From positions 1-64,000 of the forward strand of contig CAVQNU010000018.1 in assembly GCA_963714255.1 (NCBI GenBank): a stretch of DNA of 64,000 nt, in the 5' to 3' direction. The notes beneath the pieces are model-generated. The model did no database searches. It was not told the origin of the DNA and saw nothing but the letters and a program-made list of their open reading frames with translations. Position 1 is the stretch's first letter; every line of letters starts with the position of its first letter. This DNA comes from Rhodovastum sp963714255. GTDB taxonomy: Bacteria > Pseudomonadota > Alphaproteobacteria > Acetobacterales > Acetobacteraceae. Shown piece by piece: positions 1 through 9,572 of the stretch. Made by a program: the position numbers and the translations under genes.

Positions 1-582
1 CGTCTGCATGTCGGCGGCAAGTGCGGCCGCGAGGATTTCGGCCACATGCGCCGCGTCGGGCAGCCCGCGCAGCATCGGTTCGGTCTGCACGAAATGCCAC
101 GGCCGCGTAAACGGCCACAGCAACGGATAGGCAATGCGGTCACCGGCGGACAGCGCCAGCGGAATATCGCCGCTGCCATCGCCAAAGCGGCGCAGCCCGG
201 CCGCGCGGATGCGGCGGAACGGCAGGTTAAACGCTGTCGGAAAGGCGACGCCGAAGCGAATCACCACGCGGCGGCTGGTGATGGTGAACAGGGCCGACCG
301 CGCGATCAGCCAGGCCAGCAGCGACAGCACGCCGATCACGAACGCAGCGCCGCCGATCAGCCAGAGCGAGGAGCGCAGCGTCGCTTCCGGCGCGATACCG
401 TCGGCGATATCAGCATAGACCAGCCAGGCCAGCAGGATGGCGAAGTAGAAAGCGATCTTGCGGACGTGAAAGGTCCGCCTGGCCAGGGCGCCCCATCGGG
501 GCGCCCCCTGCCAGAGGATCGTCTCGCCATCCGGGAGGCGTTCGGGCAGACCCCGGACCGGCTCGGTCTCGTATTCGCTCAA
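1..582 (-). CDS. puhB: PuhB, reaction-centre assembly protein (3' end off window)
   Basis: Membrane protein needed for assembly of the photosynthetic reaction centre around subunit H. The reading frame is open from a TTG at 582-580 to the window edge, giving 194 codons of a family usually a little over 200. The N-terminus contains PVRGLPERLPDGE and ILWQGAPRWGALA, typical of PuhB, followed by two hydrophobic segments (about residues 45-60 and 80-100) and the soluble domain with FTITSRRVVIRFG. No ATG lies near the start; the TTG shares bases with the puhA stop codon (TTGA), so translation is probably coupled to puhA. It closes the bchF-to-puh operon seen here; puhC may follow outside the window. 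Confidence 0.88.
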   Translation of the reverse strand, partial: MSEYETEPVRGLPERLPDGETILWQGAPRWGALARRTFHVRKIAFYFAILLAWLVYADIADGIAPEATLRSSLWLIGGAAFVIGVLSLLAWLIARSALFTITSRRVVIRFGVAFPTAFNLPFRRIRAAGLRRFGDGSGDIPLALSAGDRIAYPLLWPFTRPWHFVQTEPMLRGLPDAAHVAEILAAALAADMQT

Positions 583-1346
583 ATGAGCGGTTCCTGACGG
601 ATTGACTCCGCATACAGCTTGCCACCGGCGAAGTAGCCGGAGATCTTGTCTTCCTCGAGAAGGGTGATCTCGTTCGGGCTCTTGATGCCCGGCGCGGCGG
701 CGAGCTGCGCGGCGGTGACCGACTGCACGCGCACCTTGTTCACGTCCTCGTCGAGCACGGCCAGGCGCGCCGGCAGCAGCACGGTGCGGCCGCCCGCGGT
801 CGCGACCTCCCAGTAGTAAACCTGCGGCTCGACCTGGTCGATCCAGGCTTCCTTGACGACGCCGGCAGTCTTGCCGTCGGTCGCCACCACGTCCCACCCG
901 CGCGGGTCGATGTCGTCTTCGACCAGCGACCAACCCTTGGCGGCGCGCAGCGGCAGGATGCGGGGCTCGCCTTCCCAGGTCACGTCGGGATGATCCTGGC
1001 GGTTCGCATACGACGCCGGGCCCACTGCATCGGCCAGCGGATTGCCGGTGGGCACGAAGCCGGTGCCCTCGACCGGGCCGGGCAGCTGCTTCAGCCCGCC
1101 GGTGCGCTCATTGGGTTCGCGCGGCAGGGTCAGGGTGCTGCCGTCCTCGAGCAGGAAGGTCTTCTTCGGCGGGGAGGGTATGAAGTTATTGTGGATCGGC
1201 CGGCCGGTGCGCTCGCTGATCAGCGGATAGCCCTCGCGCTGATCTTCGCGGCGGAGATAGTAGATCAGGCCGATGAAGAAGAGCACCCACGTGTCGATGA
1301 CAAGAAGCCCCACGTCAAAGTCTTGGGTAAGTCCCGGGAAAGTCAT
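579..1346 (-). CDS. puhA: Photosynthetic reaction centre subunit H
   Basis: 255-residue H subunit, which caps the cytoplasmic face of the L/M core and guides protons to quinone QB. One transmembrane helix (about residues 12-31) is followed by the family motif LRREDQREGYPL and a large cytoplasmic beta domain. Glu173, in the segment QVEPQ, has the same number as the glutamate known in Rhodobacter sphaeroides to carry protons to QB. A clear GGAGG ribosome site precedes the ATG. The gene lies 37 bases after lhaA, the classic lhaA-puhA order. Length and motifs are normal. Confidence 0.97.
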   Translation of the reverse strand: MTFPGLTQDFDVGLLVIDTWVLFFIGLIYYLRREDQREGYPLISERTGRPIHNNFIPSPPKKTFLLEDGSTLTLPREPNERTGGLKQLPGPVEGTGFVPTGNPLADAVGPASYANRQDHPDVTWEGEPRILPLRAAKGWSLVEDDIDPRGWDVVATDGKTAGVVKEAWIDQVEPQVYYWEVATAGGRTVLLPARLAVLDEDVNKVRVQSVTAAQLAAAPGIKSPNEITLLEEDKISGYFAGGKLYAESIRQEPLI

Positions 1347-1383
1347 GCGGTACCTCCGCTGTGTGAATGGTGGGAACGAAGTT

Positions 1384-2796
1384 TCAGGCTGGTCTCAGGC
1401 TCGACGATGACGAACTCCCGCCGCTGCGTCGGGCCAGCGGCAGCAGAGCGAACAGCGTCGCAATCAGAAGCACGATTTCCAGCAGATAGACGCAGGCGTA
1501 GCCAGTCACCGGCTTGGCCAGCGCGGGGCCGAACAGGCCGAGCTCGGCCAGCGCCGAAACGCCGTCGCGCAGCAAGCCGCCGGCGGCGATGGCCCCGCCA
1601 GCGGCGAAGGCCTGCACCGCGCCCCAGCTGCCCAGCGCCAGGCCAGTCAGATCGCCCTGGGCGTTGCCCATGGCGGCCGACAGCGTGCCCACCAGGAACA
1701 GCGCGCTGCCAAAGCCGATCAGCGCGGTGCCGCCGGCGAACAGGACGATCGAGTAGATCGGGGCTGCGGTCAGCACGCAGCTGAACGCCGCCAACCCCGC
1801 CAGCACGCCCAGTCCGGCGAGGCGGTAAGGCCCCATGCCGCGGCTGAGCAACCGCGCCGACAGCAGGAAGCCGCAGATGCCGCCCAGCGCCAGCAGCGCC
1901 GTGAGCTTGGTGGTGGTGGCGACGGGAAGGTGCAGGATCTGCCCGCCATACGGCTCCAGCAGCACGTCCTGCATGGAGAACGCCACCGTGCCGATCCCCA
2001 CGGTGAGCAGCCCGCGGGTGGACTGCGCCTGGTGTACGAACGTATCCCAGGCCTGGCGGAAGCTCGGCGGCTTGGCGGTCGAACGCGCCCGCTCCGGGTT
2101 GCGCGGCTCTTGCTTCCACAATGCGAAGCTGTTGAGGAACATGGTCACCACGGCAGCGCCCTGCACCACCCCGATCAGCCGGCCCGGGCTGAAGTCGGAC
2201 AGCAGGAACCCGAACGCCACCGCGCTGATCACCATGCCCACGAGCAGCATGCCGCACAGCAGCGTCACCACCTGCGGATGCTTTTCCTTCGGCGCCAGAT
2301 CGGTCGCCAGCGCCAGGCCAACCGTCTGCACCGTGTGCAGCCCCGCGCCGATCATGAGGAACGACAGCGCCGCCGCGATATCGCCGAAAATGATCGGCGC
2401 GTTGTTTTCGCCCGACATCACCAGCAGCGCGAAGGCGTTGAACGCCAGGCCGCCGAACTGCAGCATCGTGCCGTTCCAGATATACGGCGTGCGGCGCCAC
2501 CCCAGCGCCGAATGGTGCGTGTCCGACTTGAAGCCGATCACCGCGCGGAACGGCGCGAACAGCAGCGGCAGCGAAATCATCACCGCCACCAGCCAGGCCG
2601 GCACGCCGAGCTCGACGATCATCACCCGGTTCAGCGTGCCGATCACCAGCACCACCGCCATGCCGACGGAAACCTGAAACAGCGACAGCCGCAGCAGCTT
2701 CAGCAGCGGCAGCTCCGGCGAGGCCGCGTCGGCGAACGGCAGGAACCGCGTATCCGTGCTGGTCAGGACCTGCCGTGCCAGATCGCCAAGCTTCAT
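1384..2796 (-). CDS. lhaA: LhaA, light-harvesting complex 1 assembly factor (PucC family)
   Basis: 470-residue polytopic membrane protein of the major facilitator superfamily, PucC/LhaA branch, with about 12 predicted helices. Family members assist LH1 assembly and may deliver bacteriochlorophyll. The segment FRAVIGFKSDTHHSALGWRR, between helices 2 and 3, is characteristic. The ATG overlaps the bchM stop by four bases (ATGA). Position between bchM and puhA distinguishes it from pucC and from the paralogue encoded at 15034 in this window. Confidence 0.93.
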   Translation of the reverse strand: MKLGDLARQVLTSTDTRFLPFADAASPELPLLKLLRLSLFQVSVGMAVVLVIGTLNRVMIVELGVPAWLVAVMISLPLLFAPFRAVIGFKSDTHHSALGWRRTPYIWNGTMLQFGGLAFNAFALLVMSGENNAPIIFGDIAAALSFLMIGAGLHTVQTVGLALATDLAPKEKHPQVVTLLCGMLLVGMVISAVAFGFLLSDFSPGRLIGVVQGAAVVTMFLNSFALWKQEPRNPERARSTAKPPSFRQAWDTFVHQAQSTRGLLTVGIGTVAFSMQDVLLEPYGGQILHLPVATTTKLTALLALGGICGFLLSARLLSRGMGPYRLAGLGVLAGLAAFSCVLTAAPIYSIVLFAGGTALIGFGSALFLVGTLSAAMGNAQGDLTGLALGSWGAVQAFAAGGAIAAGGLLRDGVSALAELGLFGPALAKPVTGYACVYLLEIVLLIATLFALLPLARRSGGSSSSSSLRPA

Positions 2797-3494
2797 GACC
2801 GTACGAGCTCCAAAGCCTGAGACGTATAAAATCCGCTGACAATCCGCCGGGTTCGCGCGGGCACCCAGGACCGCAGCCCCGGCTCCGCCGCAATCAAAGC
2901 ACGCAATGCGCGCTCACTGACCGGCTCGATTGCCGGCGCGCGGTCGCGCCGGGGGAACAGCCGGCCAACCGCATGCATCACCGCCAGCGGCAGCGTCTTC
3001 GGCGCGAAGGTGAAAACCACCGACACCCGCGTGCGCGAGGCCAACCCAGCCACCACCGCGACCGTATCCGGCGCGCGGTAGTGGATAAGCGAGTCCATGC
3101 CCACCACATGGTCGAACTGCCCGAGGGCCGGGTCGAGCATGTCGCCCACCAGGAACTCGACCGCGCCGTCGCCGCAGGCGCCTTCCGCCCGTTCGCGGGC
3201 CAGATCGACCAGCGTGGCCGCGACATCGATCGCCACCACCTGCCCGCCGCGCCGCGCCGCCTCGACGGCCAGCGCCCCGGTGCCGCAGCCGGCGTCCAGC
3301 ACCCGCTTGCCATGCAAATCGGCGGGCAGCCAGTCGAGCAGGGTGCGGCGCATGTCGTCGCGTCCGGCCCGCACGGTGGCACGGATGCCGCTGACCGGCG
3401 CGTCGGAGGTCAACCGCTTCCAGGCCTCCGACGCCGTGCGGTCGAAGTAGGTCTGGATCTGCCCGCGGCGCTGCTGATAGGTGAGGCTGCTCAT
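2793..3494 (-). CDS. bchM: Magnesium-protoporphyrin IX O-methyltransferase
   Basis: Transfers methyl from SAM to the C13 propionate of Mg-protoporphyrin IX, the step after Mg chelation. 233 residues. A Rossmann methyltransferase core carries motif I VLDAGCGTGA (about residues 65-74), and the N-terminal YFDRTASEAWKRL is typical of BchM/ChlM. The ATG at 3494 shares one base with the bchL stop (TGATG), and a TTG directly upstream would add only one residue. No separate ribosome site is visible, so coupling to bchL is likely. It lies immediately downstream of bchH and bchL, as in other purple bacteria. Confidence 0.96.
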   Translation of the reverse strand: MSSLTYQQRRGQIQTYFDRTASEAWKRLTSDAPVSGIRATVRAGRDDMRRTLLDWLPADLHGKRVLDAGCGTGALAVEAARRGGQVVAIDVAATLVDLARERAEGACGDGAVEFLVGDMLDPALGQFDHVVGMDSLIHYRAPDTVAVVAGLASRTRVSVVFTFAPKTLPLAVMHAVGRLFPRRDRAPAIEPVSERALRALIAAEPGLRSWVPARTRRIVSGFYTSQALELVRS

Positions 3495-4405
3495 CAATCG
3501 AAGCCCAAAAGATCGAAAATATCGCGGTCCTTCAACGGGATCGCGGCCACCGGCTTGGTGCCGGCCCAGAGCGTCTCGGCCAGCTGCAGGTATTCCTGCT
3601 GCACCGCCGCCACTTCCGGCGAGTCTTCCATCTCGAACAGCGTCGCCTTTTTCAGCCGCGACCGGCGCACCACGTCGAGATAGCGGATCTGCGCCAGCGT
3701 CTTCAGCCCGACCGCGGTGTTGTATTTGTCGATCTGGTCGGTGGTGTCGCTGCGGTTGGCGATCACGCCCCCCAGCCGCACTTCGTAGTTCTTCGACTTG
3801 GCCAGGATCGCCGCGACGATGCGGTTCATGGCGAAGATCGAGTCGAAATCATTGGCGGTGACGATCAGCGCCCGCTGCGCGTGCTGCAAGGGCGAAGCGA
3901 AGCCGCCGCAGACCACGTCGCCGAGCACGTCGAAGATCACCACGTCGGTGTCTTCGAGCAAATGGTGTTCCTTCAGCAGCTTCACCGTCTGCCCGACCAC
4001 ATAGCCGCCGCAGCCCGTGCCCGCCGGCGGGCCGCCCGCCTCGACGCACATCACGCCGTTGTAGCCCTCGTAGACGAAGTCTTCGACGCGGAGTTCCTCG
4101 GTGTGGAAATTCACCGTCTCCAGCACGTCGATCACCGTCGGCACCAGCCGCTTGGTCAGCGTAAAGGTGCTGTCGTGCTTGGGGTCGCAGCCGATTTGCA
4201 GCACCCGCTTGCCGAGCTTGCTGAACGCCACCGACAGGTTGGACGAGGTCGTGCTTTTGCCGATGCCGCCCTTGCCGTACACGGCGAACACCTGGGCGGT
4301 GCCGAGCGACACCGTCGGGTCCAGTTGCACCTGCACACTGCCCTCGCCGTCGCCCCGCGAGGGCAAGGCACTGCGCATCCCGGGCGTCAGCGTCATTGTT
4401 GTCAT
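3494..4405 (-). CDS. bchL: Light-independent protochlorophyllide reductase ATPase BchL
   Basis: NifH-like homodimeric iron-sulfur ATPase that feeds electrons to BchN-BchB for dark reduction of protochlorophyllide ring D. 303 residues. The P-loop GKGGIGKST spans residues 44-52. Two cysteines, Cys132 (TGCGGY) and Cys166 (DVVCGGF), match the ligands of the intersubunit [4Fe-4S] cluster. A 30-residue N-terminal tail precedes the core, as usual for BchL. The ATG overlaps the bchH stop by four bases. All three subunits of the enzyme are encoded in this operon. Confidence 0.98.
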   Translation of the reverse strand: MTTMTLTPGMRSALPSRGDGEGSVQVQLDPTVSLGTAQVFAVYGKGGIGKSTTSSNLSVAFSKLGKRVLQIGCDPKHDSTFTLTKRLVPTVIDVLETVNFHTEELRVEDFVYEGYNGVMCVEAGGPPAGTGCGGYVVGQTVKLLKEHHLLEDTDVVIFDVLGDVVCGGFASPLQHAQRALIVTANDFDSIFAMNRIVAAILAKSKNYEVRLGGVIANRSDTTDQIDKYNTAVGLKTLAQIRYLDVVRRSRLKKATLFEMEDSPEVAAVQQEYLQLAETLWAGTKPVAAIPLKDRDIFDLLGFD

Positions 4406-7400
4406 GCGGCTATCCCCACGTTTATGCCTTCGAGCCGGTCTTCCAGCTCTTCGCCTGCGCGCCGCAGGCTTTCCAGGGTCGCCTCGTCCGGCGACCAGTA
4501 ACGCCGCTCATGCGCCTCGATCAACCGGTTGGCGATCTTCGCCGAGGCGGTCGGGTTCAGCGCCGCCATGCGCTCGCGCATTTCTTCGTCAAGCATGTAG
4601 GTCTGGGCGATCTGCTGGTAGACCCAGGGCGCGACCTGCCCGGTGGTGGCCGACCAGCCCAGCGTGTTGGTCACATGCGCCTCGATTTCGCGCACGCCTT
4701 CGTGGCCGTGCTTGAGCAGCGCCTCGTACCATTTCGGGTTCAGCGCCCGGGTTCGGGTTTCCAGTGCGACCTGTTCGGAAATGGTGCGCACCGTGCCGTC
4801 GCCGCGGGTCTGGTCGCCGATATAGACCGACGCTCCCGCCCCGCCGCCGCGCGCCTTCTTCACCGCCCGGCTGATGCCGCCCAGCGTGTCGAAGTAATGG
4901 TCGACCGTGGTCACGCCCACTTCGACCGAGTCGAGGTTCTGATAGGCGATGTCCACCCGCGCCAGCACATCGGACAAAACGGCGTCATGCCGTTCCGGCC
5001 GGCCGGTCACACCGTACGCGTAGCCCTTGCGGCGGGTGAAGGCGTCGGCCAGCTCGTCCTCGTCGTTCCAGACGCCGTCGCCAACCATCTGGTTGACGTT
5101 GGAGCCATAAGCGCCGTCGGCATTGCCGAACACCCGCAGCGCCGCCTGAGCGACGTCGCCGCCGTTCTTCGCCATGTAGTCCAGCACGTGCTTGCGCACG
5201 AAGTTCTGCTCGACCGGCTCGTCGGCCTGCGCGGCCAGCAGCGCCGCCTCGGCCAGCAGCTTGGTCTGCAGCGGCAGCAGGTCGCGGAAAATACCGGACA
5301 GCGTGATCACCACATCCACCCGCGGCCGGCCGAGCGTCTCCAGCGACACCAGTTGCGCGCCGGCCAGACGTCCGTAGCTGTCGCGCCGCGGCTCCGCCCC
5401 CATCAGCCACAGCGCCTGGGCGATCGGGCCGCCCTCGGTCTTGAGATTATCGGTGCCCCACAGCACCATCGCGATCGTCTCGGGCAGCGCCTGCGAATCC
5501 TCGGCATAGCGGGCCAGCAGCCGGTCGGCCTGGCGGGCGCCGTCCTGGGCGGCGAAGGCGCTGGGAATGCGGAACGGGTCGAAGCCGTGCAGGTTGCGCC
5601 CGGTCGGCAGCACATCGGTGGTGCGCAGCAAATCGCCGCCCGGGGCCGGGCGCAGATAGCGCCCGTCCAGCGCGTGCAGCACCGCGGGAATTTCATAGTC
5701 GGTGGCCAGCAGCGCATCCACCGCGGCACGACGCTGCGGCTCGGTCACCCCGGCGGCGTCGAGCATTTCGGCCCGCTGAGACGGCGTCGGCGGCTCGCCA
5801 ATCACGTGCAGGCCATGCGGAATGAGCGTGTATTCCAGCTCCAGCACCGCCCGGCCGACGCGGTCGGCCTCCGCCGCGGGGTCCTCCCACACCGGCTCCG
5901 CCTTGGCCAGTTCCACTGCCGCCGCCTGCGCCTGCACCAAGCCGGCCAGCGCCGCCCGCTGCCCCGGATCGGTGTCCGGCTCCAGCGCGCGCCAGCGGTC
6001 GAGCGAGGATTTGAGGTCGAGCAGGCCGCGGTACAGCCCGGCATGCGCGATCGGCGGCGTCAGGTAGCTGATCAGCGCCGCCCCCGCCCGCCGCTTGGCC
6101 AGCATGCCCTCGGACGGGTTGTTGGAGGCATAGAGGTAAAAATTCGGCAAATCGCCGATCAGCCGGTCCGGCCAGCAGGCGCCGGATAGCCCGGCCTGTT
6201 TGCCCGGCATGAACTCCAGCGCGCCATGGGTGCCGAAATGCAGCACCGCATGGGCGCCGAAATCCTCGCGCAGCCAGCGGTAGAAGGCGTTGAACGCATG
6301 CGTCGGCGCGAACCCGCGCTCGAACAGCAGGCGCATCGGATCGCCCTCGTAGCCGAAGCCCGGCTGCACGCCGATGAACACGTTGCCGAACTGCGCGCCG
6401 AGAACGAAAATCGAGCTGCCATCGGTATTCTGCCGCCCCGGCGCCGGGCCCCAGGTGCGCTCGATCTCGGCCAGATGCGGCTCGCGGCTCACATGGTCGT
6501 CGGCGGGGATGCGCACCGCCACATTGGCCGGGGTGCCGTAGTGCTGGGCGTTGCCGTGCAGGATGGCGTTGCGCAGATCGTCCACCGTCTCGGGCAGCTC
6601 GACCTGATAGCCGGCATCCTTCATCGCATGCAGGGTGTTGTGCAGCGAGGCGAACACCGACAGATAGGCCGCCGTGCCGGTGGTGCCGGCATTGGGCGGG
6701 AAGTTGAAGATCACCATGGCGATCTTGCGGTCGTCGCGCGAAGCCCGGCGCAGCGCCACCATCTTGGCCACCCGCCCGGCGAGGGTCGCGGCCCGCTCCG
6801 GATGCACCACCATTTCGTGCCGCTTGTCCGACGACACCGACGAACGGCCGCCGAACGTCATCGGCAGGATCGCGCCGTCGAGTTCCGGGATCGCCACCAT
6901 CATGGTGGCCTCCACCGGCAGCAGGCCGCGCGGGTCGTCGGCCCATTGCTCCAGCGTCTGGAACTCGACCGGATGCGCCGCGATATAGGGCACATCCAGC
7001 ATGGCGAGCAGCGCCTCGGCGGCGTGCGCGTCGTTATAGGCCGGGCCGCCGACCAGCGAGAACCCGGTCAGCGACACCATGGCGTCCACTGTCGGCACGC
7101 CGTTGCGCACGAAGAACCGCTCGACCGCCGGCCTTGCGTCGAGCCCGCTGGCAAAGGCCGGGATCACCCGCAGCCCCTTCGCCTCCAGTGCGGCGATGAC
7201 CCCGTCGTAATGGTCGGCATTGCCCGCCAGCACGTAGGATCGCAGCACCAGCACGCCGACCGTGCCGCGCTTGCCGTCGCCGGGCACCAGGGCGGCGTCG
7301 TCGACGATGCGGCCTGGGGCGCGCGGGTGGTAGATGCCGACATCCGGATACTCGACCGGCGCGGCCGCCCGCAGCTTGCCGCGCAGCGCCTGGCGCGGGC

Positions 7401-8001
7401 CGGCGGCGTAGCGGTCCACCAGCAGGCGCACCATGTTGGCGATGTTCTCTTCCGAGCCCGCCAGCCAGTACTGCAGCGCCAGGAAATACGCCCGCACGTC
7501 CTGCGCCGTGCCGGGGATGAAGCGCAGCAGCTTGGGCAACTGCCGCAGCAGCCGCATCTGCCCCTGCCCGCTCGAGCCTTCGCCGGACTTGCCGCGCAGC
7601 CGCTTGAGGAACCCGAGCGCCCCGCCGGGCTCGCCGGACATGGTGAAGCGGCCGAGCCGGGTCAGCTTGACCACCTCGCCCGCCGACAGGCAGCCCAGCA
7701 TGGCGTCGCAGTGATCGCGCCGCGCCGCCAGCGCCGGCAGCACGGCGCGGATATGGTCATCGAGGAACAGCATGCAGGCGATGACGATGTCGCCGCGGGC
7801 GATATCGGCCCGGCAGGCTTCCAGGGCGCGCTCGTCATTGGCCCATTCGTCGGCGGCGTGCACCACCAGCTCCAGCCCCGGCAGGTCACGGCGCAAGGCC
7901 AGGCGGGCACGGTCGGCCGCGCTGGACAAATGACTGTCCATCGTCACGATGACGACGCGGATTTGCGCCGTTTCAGCGGGCGAAGTGCGCTTTGGCTTCA
8001 T
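4402..8001 (-). CDS. bchH: Magnesium chelatase subunit H
   Basis: Large porphyrin-binding, catalytic subunit of Mg chelatase, which works with BchI and BchD (not in the window) to insert Mg into protoporphyrin IX. About 1199 residues from the ATG at 8001, full length for BchH. Family segments include FGTHGALEFMPGKQ in the middle of the protein and the conserved C-terminal CobN/BchH region. The start lies 29 bases inside bchB; a TTG 12 bases further upstream is less likely. It ends in a four-base overlap with bchL. A related BchH paralogue can exist elsewhere in purple bacteria, but this operon position is the usual one. Confidence 0.97.
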   Translation of the reverse strand: MKPKRTSPAETAQIRVVIVTMDSHLSSAADRARLALRRDLPGLELVVHAADEWANDERALEACRADIARGDIVIACMLFLDDHIRAVLPALAARRDHCDAMLGCLSAGEVVKLTRLGRFTMSGEPGGALGFLKRLRGKSGEGSSGQGQMRLLRQLPKLLRFIPGTAQDVRAYFLALQYWLAGSEENIANMVRLLVDRYAAGPRQALRGKLRAAAPVEYPDVGIYHPRAPGRIVDDAALVPGDGKRGTVGVLVLRSYVLAGNADHYDGVIAALEAKGLRVIPAFASGLDARPAVERFFVRNGVPTVDAMVSLTGFSLVGGPAYNDAHAAEALLAMLDVPYIAAHPVEFQTLEQWADDPRGLLPVEATMMVAIPELDGAILPMTFGGRSSVSSDKRHEMVVHPERAATLAGRVAKMVALRRASRDDRKIAMVIFNFPPNAGTTGTAAYLSVFASLHNTLHAMKDAGYQVELPETVDDLRNAILHGNAQHYGTPANVAVRIPADDHVSREPHLAEIERTWGPAPGRQNTDGSSIFVLGAQFGNVFIGVQPGFGYEGDPMRLLFERGFAPTHAFNAFYRWLREDFGAHAVLHFGTHGALEFMPGKQAGLSGACWPDRLIGDLPNFYLYASNNPSEGMLAKRRAGAALISYLTPPIAHAGLYRGLLDLKSSLDRWRALEPDTDPGQRAALAGLVQAQAAAVELAKAEPVWEDPAAEADRVGRAVLELEYTLIPHGLHVIGEPPTPSQRAEMLDAAGVTEPQRRAAVDALLATDYEIPAVLHALDGRYLRPAPGGDLLRTTDVLPTGRNLHGFDPFRIPSAFAAQDGARQADRLLARYAEDSQALPETIAMVLWGTDNLKTEGGPIAQALWLMGAEPRRDSYGRLAGAQLVSLETLGRPRVDVVITLSGIFRDLLPLQTKLLAEAALLAAQADEPVEQNFVRKHVLDYMAKNGGDVAQAALRVFGNADGAYGSNVNQMVGDGVWNDEDELADAFTRRKGYAYGVTGRPERHDAVLSDVLARVDIAYQNLDSVEVGVTTVDHYFDTLGGISRAVKKARGGGAGASVYIGDQTRGDGTVRTISEQVALETRTRALNPKWYEALLKHGHEGVREIEAHVTNTLGWSATTGQVAPWVYQQIAQTYMLDEEMRERMAALNPTASAKIANRLIEAHERRYWSPDEATLESLRRAGEELEDRLEGINVGIAA

Positions 8002-9568
8002 ACAACGTCTCAACGGTAATGACCGCCAGGCCGCGGTCGTGCGCGTATCGCTCGGTGTTGCGGCGAGCCTTGCCGCGGACGAAAAACGGGATTTTTCCCA
8101 GTTCCTTCTCGGCCTCGGGCGCCCAGACGGCAGGGCCGTCGGCGACCGCGGCAGGCGTCACCAGGGCAGGCGTGGCCGCCACTTCAGCGGCCGGCGCGGC
8201 CTGCTCCTCGCGCCGTTCCAGCCCGCCGCCGAGATGCGACGGCGCGGCGGCGTCGTGGAACTCGAAATCCTCGCGGAACATCGTCAGCAGATGTTCCTCC
8301 AGCCCCATCATCAGCGGGTGCACCCAGGTGTCGAACAGCACGTTCGCACCCTCGAAGCCCATTTGCGGGGCATAGCGCGCCGGGAAGTCCTGCACATGCA
8401 CCGGCGCCGAAATCACCGCGCAGGGCACGCCGAGCTTCTTGGCGATGTGCCGCTCCATCTGCGTGCCCAGCACCAGTTCGGGATGCGCCGCGGCGATGGT
8501 CGCCTCGACCTCCAAATAATCGTCGGTAATCAGCGGCTCGACACCATACAGCTTCGCCGCCTCGCGCACGTCGCGGGCGAATTCGCGGCTGTACGTGCCC
8601 AGGCCGACCACCTGGAAGCCAAGCTCCTCGCTGGCCACCCGCGCCGCCGCGATGGCGTGCAGCGCGTCGGCGAAGATGAACACGCGCTTGCCGGTCAGGT
8701 AGGTGCTGTCCACCGAGCGCGAGTACCAGGGCAGCCGCGACGGAACTTCGGCCAGGATCGGCGCCGGGTCGACGCCGGCCAGCGCCGCCACTTCCGTCAC
8801 GAAATCACAGGTACCGCCGATGCCGATCGGGACCGATTTCACGCTGGGCTGGCCGAAAATGCGCGCCAGCCAGGTGGCAGCGATGCCGGCGGTTTCGGGA
8901 TACAGCACCACGTTGAAATCGGCCTCGCCCAGCCGCGCCAGATCGGCGGGCGTGGCCCCCAGCGGCGCGGCCACGTTCACATCCACCCCCAGCCGGCCGA
9001 GCAGATGGGTGATTTCCTGCACGTCGTCGCGATGGCGGAAGCCGAGCGCGGTGGCCCCAAGCAGGTTGCAGCGCGCCCGCACCCCGGCGGCCCGCGGCGG
9101 CCGTTTGCTGCCCGGCGGCGGCGCATGCGGGCCGGCGAAGGCGCGGACGAGCTGATAGAACGTCTCCGCCGCCGCCCAGTTCTCCTTGCGCTGATACGCC
9201 GGCAGGTCCAGCGGCACCACCGGCACCGGCAGGCCGAGCGTCTTGGCCAGCCCCCCCGGATCGTCCTGAATCAGCTCGGCGGTGCAGGAGGAGCCGACGA
9301 TCATCGCCTGCGGCCGGAACCGCTCATAGGCATCGCGCGCGGCGGTCTTGAACAGCTCCGCGGTATCGCCGCCGAGGTCGCGCGCCTGAAACGTCGTGTA
9401 GGTCACCGGCGGGCGCTTGTTGCGCCGTTCGATCATGGTGAACAGCAGGTCGGCATAGGTGTCGCCCTGCGGCGCGTGCAGCACGTAGTGCAGCCCCTCC
9501 ATCGCCGTCGCGACCCGCATCGCGCCGACATGGGTGGGTCCCTCATAGGTCCAGAGCGTGAGCTGCAT
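7973..9568 (-). CDS. bchB: Light-independent protochlorophyllide reductase subunit B
   Basis: NifK-like partner of BchN; together they hold the [4Fe-4S] NB cluster and the substrate site of dark-operative protochlorophyllide reductase. 531 residues. Asp36 (QGDTYAD) is present, the unusual aspartate ligand of the NB cluster known from Rhodobacter. The C-terminal 60 residues form the PCP-reductase domain, joined by an Ala/Pro-rich linker (roughly residues 440-475). Four bases separate it from bchN; its 3' end overlaps bchH. Confidence 0.98.
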   Translation of the reverse strand: MQLTLWTYEGPTHVGAMRVATAMEGLHYVLHAPQGDTYADLLFTMIERRNKRPPVTYTTFQARDLGGDTAELFKTAARDAYERFRPQAMIVGSSCTAELIQDDPGGLAKTLGLPVPVVPLDLPAYQRKENWAAAETFYQLVRAFAGPHAPPPGSKRPPRAAGVRARCNLLGATALGFRHRDDVQEITHLLGRLGVDVNVAAPLGATPADLARLGEADFNVVLYPETAGIAATWLARIFGQPSVKSVPIGIGGTCDFVTEVAALAGVDPAPILAEVPSRLPWYSRSVDSTYLTGKRVFIFADALHAIAAARVASEELGFQVVGLGTYSREFARDVREAAKLYGVEPLITDDYLEVEATIAAAHPELVLGTQMERHIAKKLGVPCAVISAPVHVQDFPARYAPQMGFEGANVLFDTWVHPLMMGLEEHLLTMFREDFEFHDAAAPSHLGGGLERREEQAAPAAEVAATPALVTPAAVADGPAVWAPEAEKELGKIPFFVRGKARRNTERYAHDRGLAVITVETLYEAKAHFAR

Positions 9569-9572
9569 GGCG

